Source: JAIOQJ01 sp963718635 (GTDB lineage: Bacteria; Planctomycetota; Planctomycetia; Gemmatales; Gemmataceae). Taken from it: a stretch of 64,000 nt of DNA. The stretch is from NCBI GenBank assembly GCA_963718635.1, contig OY970367.1:3472001-3536000 (forward strand). Direction: 5' to 3'. Below, in pieces: positions 48,278 to 56,721 of this stretch. The notes under the pieces are model-generated. The model saw only the letters and a program-made list of their open reading frames with translations, did not search any database and was not told the DNA's origin. The position numbers and the translations under genes are program-made. Every line of letters begins with the position of its first letter. Within the stretch, counting starts at the first letter, position 1.

Positions 48278-49420
48278 TCAGCGATTGACGCCGACTTGAG
48301 CCGGCGAGGCCTGCGCATAAAGTGCTGCCAGGGCACGATGCATCGTCGTGTAAGCCGCCTCGCATCCCACGGTTGAAGGCGCGAATCGCACATTTTTATC
48401 GTTCAAGAGCTGAACCAGCTCCAAAAGCGTCTGCGGTTTCGCTTTCAATCGTCCCGGTAGCCAATCGCCCGCATCAGATTGTTTGAGAAACGCCACGCTT
48501 TCCTCAAGATTGCGAAGATAGCGTTTAATCTCTACGTTCTGAGCAAAAGTCATTGATTGCCCTTGAGCCGACGCAGCTTCGCCGAGGCCCTCAACGAGTC
48601 GCAGCACTGCTTTTAGATTATCGGCATCCGCATCCGTACCCGCGCTCACCTGTTTGTAGGCTTTCTGCAGGCGCTCCTCGATGTCGCTACGCAGTTTGGC
48701 GGTCATTTCAGCGGGTCCCAGATCGACGAGCAGAGCCGGCCAATCAATTTTCCCCTGCTGCCTCAACAAGGCGCTGCTGCCGGCGCCGTGGGTGAAGTTC
48801 AACCGATTCAGGAAGGCTTCATCAAGAGCCACCGATGGCAAGGCCTTGAGCCGGGCGTTCAAGGGCGCTAACGCATCGAGAATGGCATTGAGCGCTTCGC
48901 CCGACTTGATGTCGGCCGGGCTGGGGTTCGTTAAGAATCGCGATAGGTCTTCCTGTTTTCGCTGAGCAACAGAGGCTTTCACCTGACGATCGCGTTCGAC
49001 GGCCCAACGATCGAACGCTTTCCGCGGCGCCTCTTGCGGCGCGGCGGCCGGCGCATCAAACACTCGTGGACTAGACGAGTTGTAACTACCCGCACTCCCG
49101 CTCATATAGCCACCGCGATAGCCGCTGCCTGAGGGCACATAGGGGCTGCCGATTCGTACTGGCACACCGGGGATGTAGGGAACAATCGCGCTGCCGGTCG
49201 GGCTCATTACCGAAATAACCAATGGCCCACCGTAGTAGAGCGGAGCGATGAGTACGCCGGTGCTGCCGGAACTGGCCGTGCCATAGGTGTTGCCACCGCC
49301 GCCGGTGGTACGGCTGTAAGGATTCGAAGCGCCGCGATAGAGTTGTGCGTGCGCGTTCGAGAGTGTCATCTCCATGCTGAAGATGGTAATGGCTAGCGCG
49401 GTTAAGAGCGTTGATTTCAT
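48278..49420 (-). CDS. Secreted protein of unknown function
   Basis: About 380 residues with a signal peptide (MKSTLLTALAITIFSMEMTL), a Gly/Ser/Tyr-rich segment (residues 30-115, e.g. GSPYVPSGSGYRGGYMSGSA), then a charged helical region (RKAFDRWAVERDRQVKASVA) and a helical C-terminal half (DIEERLQKAYKQVSAGTDAD). GAGGCG precedes ATG 49420. Similar Ser/Gly-plus-helix secreted proteins recur in planctomycetes; function unknown. Confidence 0.65.
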   Translation of the reverse strand: MKSTLLTALAITIFSMEMTLSNAHAQLYRGASNPYSRTTGGGGNTYGTASSGSTGVLIAPLYYGGPLVISVMSPTGSAIVPYIPGVPVRIGSPYVPSGSGYRGGYMSGSAGSYNSSSPRVFDAPAAAPQEAPRKAFDRWAVERDRQVKASVAQRKQEDLSRFLTNPSPADIKSGEALNAILDALAPLNARLKALPSVALDEAFLNRLNFTHGAGSSALLRQQGKIDWPALLVDLGPAEMTAKLRSDIEERLQKAYKQVSAGTDADADNLKAVLRLVEGLGEAASAQGQSMTFAQNVEIKRYLRNLEESVAFLKQSDAGDWLPGRLKAKPQTLLELVQLLNDKNVRFAPSTVGCEAAYTTMHRALAALYAQASPAQVGVNR

Positions 49421-49537
49421 GATCGCCTCGACTTTTCCGAGGGTGCGAAACAGGTCTGCCGTGTATTGTGCCCGAAAACGGCTCCGCGTGCACGGCTATT
49501 TTAGGAAATTGAGCGAAGCGATGTGTTGAAAGACGTT

Positions 49538-49649
49538 GGCGAGCCGGGAGCGTGAGCGACTGGAGATTCTTACTTATCTCGTTAAGCGACCGGAGCAATT
49601 TTATTTGTTTTAAGGGTTTTTCTCCGGTCGCTTAGGCTCCCGGCTCGCC
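49538..49649. repeat. GGCGAGCCGGGAGCGTGAG hairpin, copy 2
   Basis: The outer arms GGCGAGCCGGGAGC / GCTCCCGGCTCGCC and a second pair AAGCGACCGGAG / CTCCGGTCGCTT enclose an AT-rich loop, longer than in copies 1 and 3. The GACTGGAG-type strand changes are partly compensated in the other arm. Confidence 0.85.
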
Positions 49650-49802
49650 AAAACTGCCGAAATCCATTGACCACGCCTTCTTCACCGCTATGGAAAGCGT
49701 CCCTCTCCACTCCTACAACACTCATCACGTGACTTGCCTGCGCCATCCGGGACCTCTCCCCGATCGCGCGGGCTTTCTTTATTGAGGGGAAGGATCGATT
49801 GA

Positions 49803-51141
49803 ATGGCCAGCAAACTGTCGGACGTCGCCGATTTGAAGCTCGCTCCACTTGGCAAAAAGCGCATCATGTGGGCCGATCAGGATATGCCTGTGCTCACACG
49901 CGTGCGCGAACGCTTCGCTAAAGAGCAGCCCCTAAAGGGTATGCGCATGTCAGCTTGCCTACATGTGACGGCCGAGACGGCCAACCTCGTGCGCACGCCT
50001 GCAGGCCGGCGGCGCGGAGGTGATGTTGATCGCTTCCAATCCCCTTTCCACTCAAGACGATGTGGCGGCCAGCCTGGTTCAAGATTTCGGCATGCACGTC
50101 AACGCCATCCACGGCGAAGACACCGAAACCTACTACAAGCATATCGTCGCCGCCCTCGCCTTCGAGCCAAACGTGACGATGGACGATGGCGCCGATCTCG
50201 TCTCCGCGATGGTGTTCGTGGCCCTCGATCGCTTGAACGACGTGCATCCCACCGTTGCAGCTTGGGCGAAGAACATCAAGGTGGCCGATCGCGCCAGTGC
50301 TTTCCAGCGAATCGTCGGCAGCATGGAAGAGACGACGACGGGCGTTATCCGCCTGCGTGCGATGGAAAAAGACGGCGTACTCAAATTCCCCGTAATCTCC
50401 GTCAACGACGCGGCTACCAAGCACATGTTTGACAACCGTTATGGCACCGGCCAAAGCACGCTCGATGGCGTTATTCGCGCCACGAACATGCTGATCGCTG
50501 GACGCAAGATCGTCGTCGCCGGCTACGGCTGGTGCGGCAAGGGCGTGGCTTCACGCGCTCGCGGACTGGGCGCGCAGGTGATCGTCACCGAGGTCGATTC
50601 GATCAAGGCGCTCGAAGCCGCGATGGATGGCTTCGCCGTGATGCCGATGGCCGATGCGGCCAAAGTGGGCGATGTGTTTATCACGGTCACAGGCAATAAA
50701 CACGTGGTTCGCCGTGAACATTTCCTGGCCATGAAGGATGGCGCTGTGGTCTGCAACTCCGGCCACTTCGACGTCGAGCTCGAACTCCCCGCTCTTCAAC
50801 AAGAAGCAGCGACTGTGACAAAAGAGATGCGGCCGCAGGTCGATGAGTACAAGCTGAAGAGCGGCAAACGCATCTTCGTGCTTGGCGCCGGTCGGCTCGT
50901 CAACCTCGCCATGGCTGAAGGACACCCGCCCAGCGTTATGGACATGAGCTTTGCCACTCAGGCACTCGCGACCGAATACTGCGTCAAGAACAAAGGCAAG
51001 CTCTCCAACGCCGTGCACGAAGTCCCGATCGAAATCGAGCAGTATGTGGCCATCGAGAAGCTCGCTTCGATGGGAATCGCCATCGACCGTCTCACCAGCG
51101 AACAGGATAAGTATCTGAGCGGCTGGGAACACGGGACGTAA
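49803..51141 (+). CDS. ahcY: S-adenosyl-L-homocysteine hydrolase (one frameshift)
   Basis: NAD-dependent enzyme splitting S-adenosylhomocysteine into adenosine and homocysteine, which keeps the methylation cycle running. Start ATG 49803. An extra C near 49997 (ACGCCTGCAGGCC for ACGCTGCAGGCC) shifts the frame after NLVRT. Repaired, the product of about 446 residues continues LQAGGAEVMLIASNPLSTQD. Core motifs: NAD-binding GYGWCGKGVASRARGLGAQV near residue 240, and VVCNSGHFDVEL near residue 318. The C-terminus (LSGWEHGT) is that of the short, insertion-free form common in many bacteria and archaea. As the enzyme is usually essential, the frame break is likely an error. Confidence 0.93.
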
Positions 51142-51164
51142 GAACGTTGGCGCTTCTGTCGATC

Positions 51165-51318
51165 GTTAGCCGCGACGCGAAGGCTTTGCGCAGCGGAGCG
51201 ATTTCGGCGGCGAGTCGAGCCGCGTAAGCTGCCGGGTTAAGAAAGAACCCGACTGCTTACGAAGTTCGGCTGGCCTAACAAGCGCTCCGCTGCGCAAAGC
51301 CTTCGCGTAGCGGCTAAC
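51165..51318. repeat. Nested inverted repeats (one family inside another)
   Basis: Outer arms GTTAGCCGCGACGCGAAG (51165) and CTTCGCGTAGCGGCTAAC (51301-51318) belong to the family at 33525. Between them lies the GCGTAAGCTGCCGGGT ... ACCCGACTGCTTACG unit (51222-51276) seen alone at 22616. The inner element appears inserted into the loop of the outer one. Confidence 0.8.
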
Positions 51319-51365
51319 AGTATCCTCCTTGGCCACTTGCCCAAATCTACCAAGGAGTTGGCATC

Positions 51366-51581
51366 ATGCGAGAATCCTCGGCCTATGAACTCATCCGTTA
51401 CGAAACGGCGGTTGAAACAGGGCGCAAATTCGTGTTGCGGTTCGGAAGCACTCGGTTTGGCGCTCCCGGTTCCAATATCTCTGCTCAACTTCAATCGATC
51501 ACCGATCCTGAACGTTTTGAGCGGCTTGCGGACGGTATCCATGCCGTGAATAGCTGGTCGGAGTTACTGGAAATCCCATGA
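51366..51581 (+). CDS. Free-standing DUF4351-like C-terminal domain (mini-gene)
   Basis: 71 residues: MRESSAYELIRYETAVETGR then LRFGSTRFGAPGSNISAQLQ and LERLADGI-like RFERLADGIHAVNSWSELLE. This matches the C-terminal DUF4351-type tail found on Rpn-like nuclease proteins (LxLGxxRFGxP...LERLADRLLxVxSWxELL). AAGGAG 8 bases before ATG 51366 suggests real translation. The catalytic part is absent. It is either the remnant of a deleted nuclease gene or a detached module, like those at 8636 and 8928. Confidence 0.6.
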   Translation: MRESSAYELIRYETAVETGRKFVLRFGSTRFGAPGSNISAQLQSITDPERFERLADGIHAVNSWSELLEIP

Positions 51582-51607
51582 TGATTTGACGCTGCCCAAC
51601 GCGCCCG

Positions 51608-52357
51608 CTATTTTTTCTCACAAGCGATCAGGAAGCCGTAGGCTCGAACGGGCTTCAAAAACCACTTTGCTCTCAGCGTCCCATCAGCGCTCAAGCTGAT
51701 CGGTTGCACTTCCATGACTTGGAAGCCGGCACGTCGCAATTCACTTTCGATCTCCGAACGGCTGAAATGATGAAGAGTGAGCGGCGCTCCGCCGTAAGCC
51801 TGCGGCATCGTCCGATCTCCCTTCTCGGCCCCTCGTTTGCCAAGACCTCGACCGAAACGAAAGAAGCGATTGTGCACGTGCAGAACGAGAATGCCCTTCT
51901 CCTTGAGGATGCGGTGAGTCTGATCGAGGAACGACCGCCGATGAACGACGCCGCGAATCATTCCGAGCGTGCTGAACAAACAGGCGGCATAGTCAAACTG
52001 GTTGTCGGCTATTGCGCTCAGATCAACCAGATTCGCCTGCACTGTCTGGATAGTGACCCTCTCGCGTTCGGCTTTCTTTCTAACTTGCGCAAGCATCGCC
52101 TCCGATAGATCGACGCCGACACAGTCGAAGCCGCGTTTGGCAAAGGGAATCAAAAGCCTGCCCGTACCGCAGCCGAGATCGATCAACCGGCCTGGCTTCA
52201 CGAAGTGCTCTTCAGCGAAGGCGAGATCGACTTTCAGCAAAGGAGTGTTGGCCAATTGCGCATCGTAGCCCTGGATCATCAGGTCGTTGTGCAGATAGTC
52301 CCAAAGGCCTCGGTCCGTGCCGGGCGGAAGCTGCCAATCGGGAAGCATCGGATTCAT
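51608..52357 (-). CDS. Class I SAM-dependent methyltransferase
   Basis: About 249 residues. SAM-binding motif I LIDLGCGTGRLLIPFAKRG near residue 56, with acidic strand GVDLSEAML after it and IADNQFDYAACLFSTLGMI as motif II/III region. Substrate not predictable from sequence. Divergent from the enolase-superfamily gene with about 70 bases between the two starts, so they share a promoter region. Confidence 0.88.
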   Translation of the reverse strand: MNPMLPDWQLPPGTDRGLWDYLHNDLMIQGYDAQLANTPLLKVDLAFAEEHFVKPGRLIDLGCGTGRLLIPFAKRGFDCVGVDLSEAMLAQVRKKAERERVTIQTVQANLVDLSAIADNQFDYAACLFSTLGMIRGVVHRRSFLDQTHRILKEKGILVLHVHNRFFRFGRGLGKRGAEKGDRTMPQAYGGAPLTLHHFSRSEIESELRRAGFQVMEVQPISLSADGTLRAKWFLKPVRAYGFLIACEKK

Positions 52358-52430
52358 TATGGCTCACGAGCCCGCAATCGGCTATTCATACAACACCCTT
52401 TCAGCCGCCGCCGTTCAAAAGAGAGCGTAC

Positions 52431-53783
52431 ATGAACAGCGATATTCGCATCCGCGATTTCACCACCGATACCGAAGATTTTCATTATCGCAGCCCGATCA
52501 AATTCGGCGGAGTGATACTCGACCGCGTCACGATTCTCAATGTGCGCTGCATCGTTGAAACGCGAGCCGGCAAATACGCCCACGGATTCGGTTCTATGCC
52601 GTTGGGCAACGTCTGGGCCTTTCCCTCGAAGTTATTGAGTTACGAGCAAACCCTCGGCGCCATGAAAGCGGTTGCCGAGCGAGTAAAGGCGATCGCGACA
52701 GGTTATCGCGAATTCGGACATCCGATCGACATCGCTCATCACCTTGAGCCGGCCTATCTCAGCGCGGCGGTGGAAGTAACGAAAGTACTTGACCTTCCCG
52801 AGCCGATTCCACCGCTTTGCACCTTGGTCGCGGCTAGCCCGTTCGATGCCGCCCTGCATGATGCGTTTGGCAAACTTCATGGCTTGAACTGCTTTTCCAC
52901 CTATGGCCCCGATTTCATGGCGCATGATCTAGGCCATTATCTCGGCGACGAGTTCAAGGGCGAGTCGCTTAGCCAATATGTCGAGGTAAAAGCCAAGCCG
53001 CGGATGCCGCTCTATCACCTGGTCGGCGCGCTCGACCCTCTAACGCCCGCAGAAGTTGCGAAGCCGATCGGCGATGGCCTGCCCGAGACGCTCGGCGAGT
53101 GGATCGACTTCAATGGCCTCACCCATTTGAAAATCAAACTGAACGGCGACGACCTCGGCTGGGATGTCGAGCGTGTACTCGGCGTCAATGCCGTGGCTGA
53201 AGTTGAACAACGCAAGCGGAAGGTGACCACCTGGTTTTATTCGCTCGATTTCAACGAAAAATGCGGCAGCGTTGGCTATCTGCTTGAATTTCTCCGGACG
53301 ATCAAAGACCGAAGCCCGGCTGCATTTGAGCGCATCCAATACATCGAACAGCCGACCCGGCGCGATTTGAAATTGGATCGAGCCAACGTGATGCACGAGG
53401 CATCCAAACTCAAGCCGGTCGTTATCGATGAATCGTTGCTCGATCTGGAGAGCCTGCGCCTGGCGCGCGAAATGGGCTACACCGGGGCAGCGCTGAAGGC
53501 CTGCAAAGGACAGAGCCAATCGCTACTGATGGCGGCAGCCGCGCAAAAATATGGCATGTTTCTCTGCGTGCAGGACCTTTCCTGCCCCGGCGCCTCTTTG
53601 CTGCACTCGGCGAGCTTGGCTGCTCATATCCCTGGTATCGCCGCCATTGAAGCAAACTCGCGCCAGTATTGCCCGAAGGCCAATGCTCCCTGGGTCGAGC
53701 GCTTCCCGGGAATCTTCATCGTCAACGATGGAACGCTGGACACCGCTGAACTCGATGGATTGGGATTGGGCGCTGTGCCTTGA
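52431..53783 (+). CDS. Enolase-superfamily (mandelate racemase-like) protein
   Basis: About 450 residues from ATG 52431 (MNSDIRIRDFTTDTEDFHYR); longer frames back to 52317 overlap the divergent methyltransferase. The superfamily barrel is seen from KIKLNGDDLGWDVERV (Lys region near residue 225) through YSLDFNEK and IEQPTRRDL (metal ligands Asp, Glu near 270-310) to VVIDESLLDLE and LKACKGQSQSLLMA. Such proteins abstract a proton alpha to a carboxylate; the substrate (often a sugar acid) is unknown. Intact. Confidence 0.82.
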   Translation: MNSDIRIRDFTTDTEDFHYRSPIKFGGVILDRVTILNVRCIVETRAGKYAHGFGSMPLGNVWAFPSKLLSYEQTLGAMKAVAERVKAIATGYREFGHPIDIAHHLEPAYLSAAVEVTKVLDLPEPIPPLCTLVAASPFDAALHDAFGKLHGLNCFSTYGPDFMAHDLGHYLGDEFKGESLSQYVEVKAKPRMPLYHLVGALDPLTPAEVAKPIGDGLPETLGEWIDFNGLTHLKIKLNGDDLGWDVERVLGVNAVAEVEQRKRKVTTWFYSLDFNEKCGSVGYLLEFLRTIKDRSPAAFERIQYIEQPTRRDLKLDRANVMHEASKLKPVVIDESLLDLESLRLAREMGYTGAALKACKGQSQSLLMAAAAQKYGMFLCVQDLSCPGASLLHSASLAAHIPGIAAIEANSRQYCPKANAPWVERFPGIFIVNDGTLDTAELDGLGLGAVP

Positions 53784-53789
53784 AACTCA

Positions 53790-55502
53790 TTACTTCTTCA
53801 GCCCCACCAACTCGATCTCGTCGGCGATGCGATAGCTGTAACCCTGCTCGGTCAGGAACATCTGCCGATGGTGGGCGAAATCGAGTTCGCGCGTATCGCG
53901 TGTAACGCAGGTGAAGAAGTGGGCTTCTTCGCCGTTGCTCTTCGGGCGCAAAATTCGGCCGAGGCGCTGGGCTTCTTCCTGTCGCGAGCCAAAGGTTCCG
54001 GAAACTTGAATCAGCACGTTGGCGTCTGGAAGGTCGATGGCGAAGTTGCCGACCTTGGACAACACCAGGTGGCGTAAATCGCCGCTGCGGAAGCGATTGT
54101 AAAGATCTTCGCGTTCCTTTTGACCCGTTTGGCCGGTGATCAACGGAATCTCAAAGCGCTTGGCAATACGCCGCAATTGCTTCAGATATTGGCCGATCAC
54201 GATGACGCGTTGATCGCCGAACTGTTCGAGCAACTTCTCGATGACATCATCTTTGGCAGGGTTCTCGCTGGCGATACGATATTTATCGCGCCATTCGGCC
54301 ACGGCATAATCCATGCGCATGTCGTCCGGCAGGGCAATGCGGACTTCCGTACACGATGCCGAGGCAATCCACCCCTTTGTTTCCAGTTCGCGCCAGGGGA
54401 CGTCGTACTTCTTCGGTCCGATCAGGCTGAAGACATCGCCTTCGCGGCCATCCTCGCGCACCAGCGTGGCTGTGAGGCCGAGTCGTCGGCGCGCTTGGAT
54501 CTGAGCGGTGACACGGAACACTGGTGCAGGCAACAAGTGAACTTCGTCGTAGACGATCAAACCCCAATCGCGTTCTTCAAAAATTTTGAAGTGGGGAAAG
54601 TCCTCGTCCTTATCGGGTCGATAGGTGACGATCTGATAAGTGGCGAGTGTAACCGGGCCGATCACTTTCGTTTCGCCGGTGTATTCGGTCACCTGATCGT
54701 CCGTCAGATCGGTCTTATCGAGAATCTCGCGATGCCATTGCTTGACGGCCGTTATGCTCGTTGTGAGCACCAAGGTATTCCGCTGCACGAGCGCCATGGC
54801 GGCGATGCCGACGATGGTTTTGCCTGCGCCGCAAGGCAGCACAATCACGCCGCTGCCGCCGCGGGCTGCGCCGCCGGCAAAGTAAATGTCGGCCGACTCG
54901 CGCTGATAATCGCGTACATGAAATGGCAGCCCGGATCGAGCCACGGTGCGCAGTTGCATCGGCAACGGCGTCCCTTCGACATAGCCCGCTACATCCTCGG
55001 CCGGGTAGCCAACCGCCAATAGGGCGAGTTTTAGCACGCCTCGAAAGGCGGCATCGACGGAGTAGCTCTTGCTGTCGATGCGCTCGCCGAGGAGCGCCCG
55101 CACTTTCGGCTGGCGTATCAATTCTTCCAGCAAGGGAACATCAATGCAGATCAGTTTGAGCGTTTTATCGTCGATCTTTTCGAGCCGAATACGTCCATAA
55201 CGGCTCACCACTTCTTCGAGGTCGGCGAGCAGATTCGTGGGAACGGGAAACTTCGTATACGTCTGCAACACTTCCAGCATCTGCTGCGCGGTGATACCAG
55301 CGGCAGCGGCGTTCCAGAGCGAAAGATTCGTGATGCGATAAGTGTGGATATGCTCCGGGCTCTTCTCCAGTTCGGCAAAAGGCGCCAGCGCATCGCGCGC
55401 GGCCGCATAGCGCGGGTTATCCACTTCGACGAGGATGGAACGATCCGATTGAACGATCAAAGGATTCGTCGGATCGTACGATGGCGGGCTGCCGGGTGAC
55501 AT
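53790..55502 (-). CDS. XPB/Ssl2-type superfamily 2 DNA helicase
   Basis: About 570 residues from ATG 55502 (MSPGSPPSYDPTNPLIVQSD). N-terminal DNA-damage-recognition-like domain, then helicase motifs: Walker A VLPCGAGKTIVGIAAMA near residue 230, DEVH box (LIVYDEVHLLPAP), RED motif (TATLVREDGRE), motif V/VI (VGNFAIDLPDANVLIQVSG and QEEAQRLGRILRPKSNG). This is the bacterial XPB family, presumed to act in nucleotide excision repair or transcription-coupled unwinding. Intact, so frame errors elsewhere are not universal. Confidence 0.93.
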   Translation of the reverse strand: MSPGSPPSYDPTNPLIVQSDRSILVEVDNPRYAAARDALAPFAELEKSPEHIHTYRITNLSLWNAAAAGITAQQMLEVLQTYTKFPVPTNLLADLEEVVSRYGRIRLEKIDDKTLKLICIDVPLLEELIRQPKVRALLGERIDSKSYSVDAAFRGVLKLALLAVGYPAEDVAGYVEGTPLPMQLRTVARSGLPFHVRDYQRESADIYFAGGAARGGSGVIVLPCGAGKTIVGIAAMALVQRNTLVLTTSITAVKQWHREILDKTDLTDDQVTEYTGETKVIGPVTLATYQIVTYRPDKDEDFPHFKIFEERDWGLIVYDEVHLLPAPVFRVTAQIQARRRLGLTATLVREDGREGDVFSLIGPKKYDVPWRELETKGWIASASCTEVRIALPDDMRMDYAVAEWRDKYRIASENPAKDDVIEKLLEQFGDQRVIVIGQYLKQLRRIAKRFEIPLITGQTGQKEREDLYNRFRSGDLRHLVLSKVGNFAIDLPDANVLIQVSGTFGSRQEEAQRLGRILRPKSNGEEAHFFTCVTRDTRELDFAHHRQMFLTEQGYSYRIADEIELVGLKK

Positions 55503-56166
55503 CCGAGTTGCAGACGTAGCGCCGATAGGGAAGCTCCTGCTGCGGGCGCCCACGCTTAGCTCAACTCTTGAGCAAAAGCGCAAAGAGTGAGTTTATCGAG
55601 GAGACCGAAAGCGTACAAGGTGAAGGAACAGTTCAGAAGAACGCGCAACCCAATGGGCGAAAGGTTGAATGTCCCCTATTGATTCTCCTTACATTCCGAA
55701 TTCCGCATTCCGAATTTGAACCGTTCGTTTTCCCACGATTTCGTCGAGTTTCGCCTTCTGGAAATATTTCCAGAAGGCGGTCGCGTCAGAATGACGATCG
55801 ATTGAGCGTCAAGCGTTTGACAGTCAATTATTCCCCACTCCGAATTCCACATTCCGAATTTGAACCGTTCGTTTTCCCACGATTTCCTCGGAAAGTCCCA
55901 TCAGGAAATATTTCCTGAAGGGACTCTGACTGGGCTGCTTACTGCAGATTTAGATAACTTCTGTTGCGTACGCACCTTCTACGCTCGTTTGGCGTTTGAC
56001 ATAAAACCCGCGTGATGACTCTGGGGGATCGATTAGGCCTCATCCTAACTTAGGGGCGCTTTTTTGAGAACTTGCGTTTCCAACATGAAGCCGCCTTGCT
56101 GCCTATGCGCAGGCGTGACCAGGGTAATAAGATGAAACAATTGAGGTTCACGTTGAGGATTCAACC
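55503..56166. repeat. Repeat-filled intergenic block
   Basis: No gene. Two head-to-tail copies of the composite element: TTCGTTTTCCCACGATTTC followed by CTGGAAATATTTCCAG (55740-55790) and by CAGGAAATATTTCCTG (55880-55925), each preceded by ATTCCGAATTTGAACC. The first is followed by CGTCAGAATGACGATCG and TTGAGCGTCAAGCGTTTGAC, as (inverted) at 23525. From 55930 to 56166 the sequence is unique, with the promoter of the next gene presumably inside. Confidence 0.75.
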
Positions 56167-56442
56167 ATGACTCCAGTCAGCAATACAGAACGCTTGGCGG
56201 ATGAGGCCCGATCTGGGCAAAAAGCATTCGACCGACATGTGAAGGCAAAGCTCCGTCCCAAAGACGATGGCAAATTCGTCGCTGTCGATATTCAAACCGG
56301 CTCTTATGAAATCGACGCTGACGACTACCAGGCGACGGGCCGGTTCACGTCGCGAATGCCCGGAGCAAGAATCTGGCTGCTTCGTGCCGGGCAACCAACA
56401 ACATACCGCATCGTTCGACTTGGGAGCAATGGTGGCGCATGA
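56167..56442 (+). CDS. Small conserved protein of unknown function
   Basis: 91 residues: KFVAVDIQTGSYEIDADDYQ, then RMPGARIWLLRAGQPTTYRI near the C-terminus. GAGG precedes ATG 56167. Proteins with this pattern (FVAVDIESGEYEID...ARIWLLRVG) are widespread in bacteria and are often encoded just upstream of a clan AA aspartic-protease-like gene. Here the expected partner frame begins with an overlapping start at 56439 but is interrupted by a repeat hairpin. Role unknown; sometimes annotated as antitoxin-like. Confidence 0.6.
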   Translation: MTPVSNTERLADEARSGQKAFDRHVKAKLRPKDDGKFVAVDIQTGSYEIDADDYQATGRFTSRMPGARIWLLRAGQPTTYRIVRLGSNGGA

Positions 56443-56511
56443 TGAACGGCAGCGGTAGGTTCCCCCGTATCAAGGTCGAGTGTTGGCCAGCAATATTTTT
56501 CGATGGTATGT

Positions 56512-56606
56512 CGCCGCCACCCCGCTTGCCGGGGTGGAGCGCCGGTTCGTTGCTCGATTCGCTGTCGATGAAGGTGCGCTTCACCCCGGCAAGCGGGGTG
56601 GCGGCG
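56512..56606. repeat. Hairpin element with 25-bp perfect arms
   Basis: The arms CGCCGCCACCCCGCTTGCCG (continuing GGGTG) and its complement at 56582-56606 flank a 45-base spacer. It lies inside a short frame that begins at 56439, overlapping the upstream stop, so it may have interrupted a small partner gene. Confidence 0.8.
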
Positions 56607-56657
56607 AATCCAGCCGGAGCCAAATGGGACAGTTGATAAAATTCAGATGCTAGGCAA

Positions 56658-56686
56658 TTGACAGCAGGGACGTCGCGGTACATAAT
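56658..56686 (+). promoter_or_regulatory. Strong sigma70-type promoter of the AbiE pair
   Basis: TTGACA (56658-56663), a 17-base spacer and CATAAT (56681-56686). Transcription should begin near 56693. Confidence 0.8.
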
Positions 56687-56712
56687 ACCTCCACTTGTCT
56701 ATTAGTGGAGGT
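56687..56712 (+). promoter_or_regulatory. Inverted-repeat operator overlapping the AbiEi start region
   Basis: ACCTCCACT and AGTGGAGGT, perfect 9-bp arms 8 bases apart, begin immediately after the -10 box. AbiEi antitoxins bind inverted repeats in their own promoters, so this is the likely autoregulatory site. The right arm also contains GGAGGT, the ribosome site (9 bases before ATG 56722). Confidence 0.75.
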
Positions 56713-56721
56713 CTTCCGTAC

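Noticed and set aside
54120..55022. 300-codon plus-strand open frame
   Set aside because: Lies wholly inside the XPB helicase gene on the opposite strand; no motif.
56439..56636. 65-codon frame considered as a clan AA aspartic protease gene
   Set aside because: No Asp-Thr-Gly motif remains and most of the frame is the hairpin element; recorded only as a possible interrupted partner.
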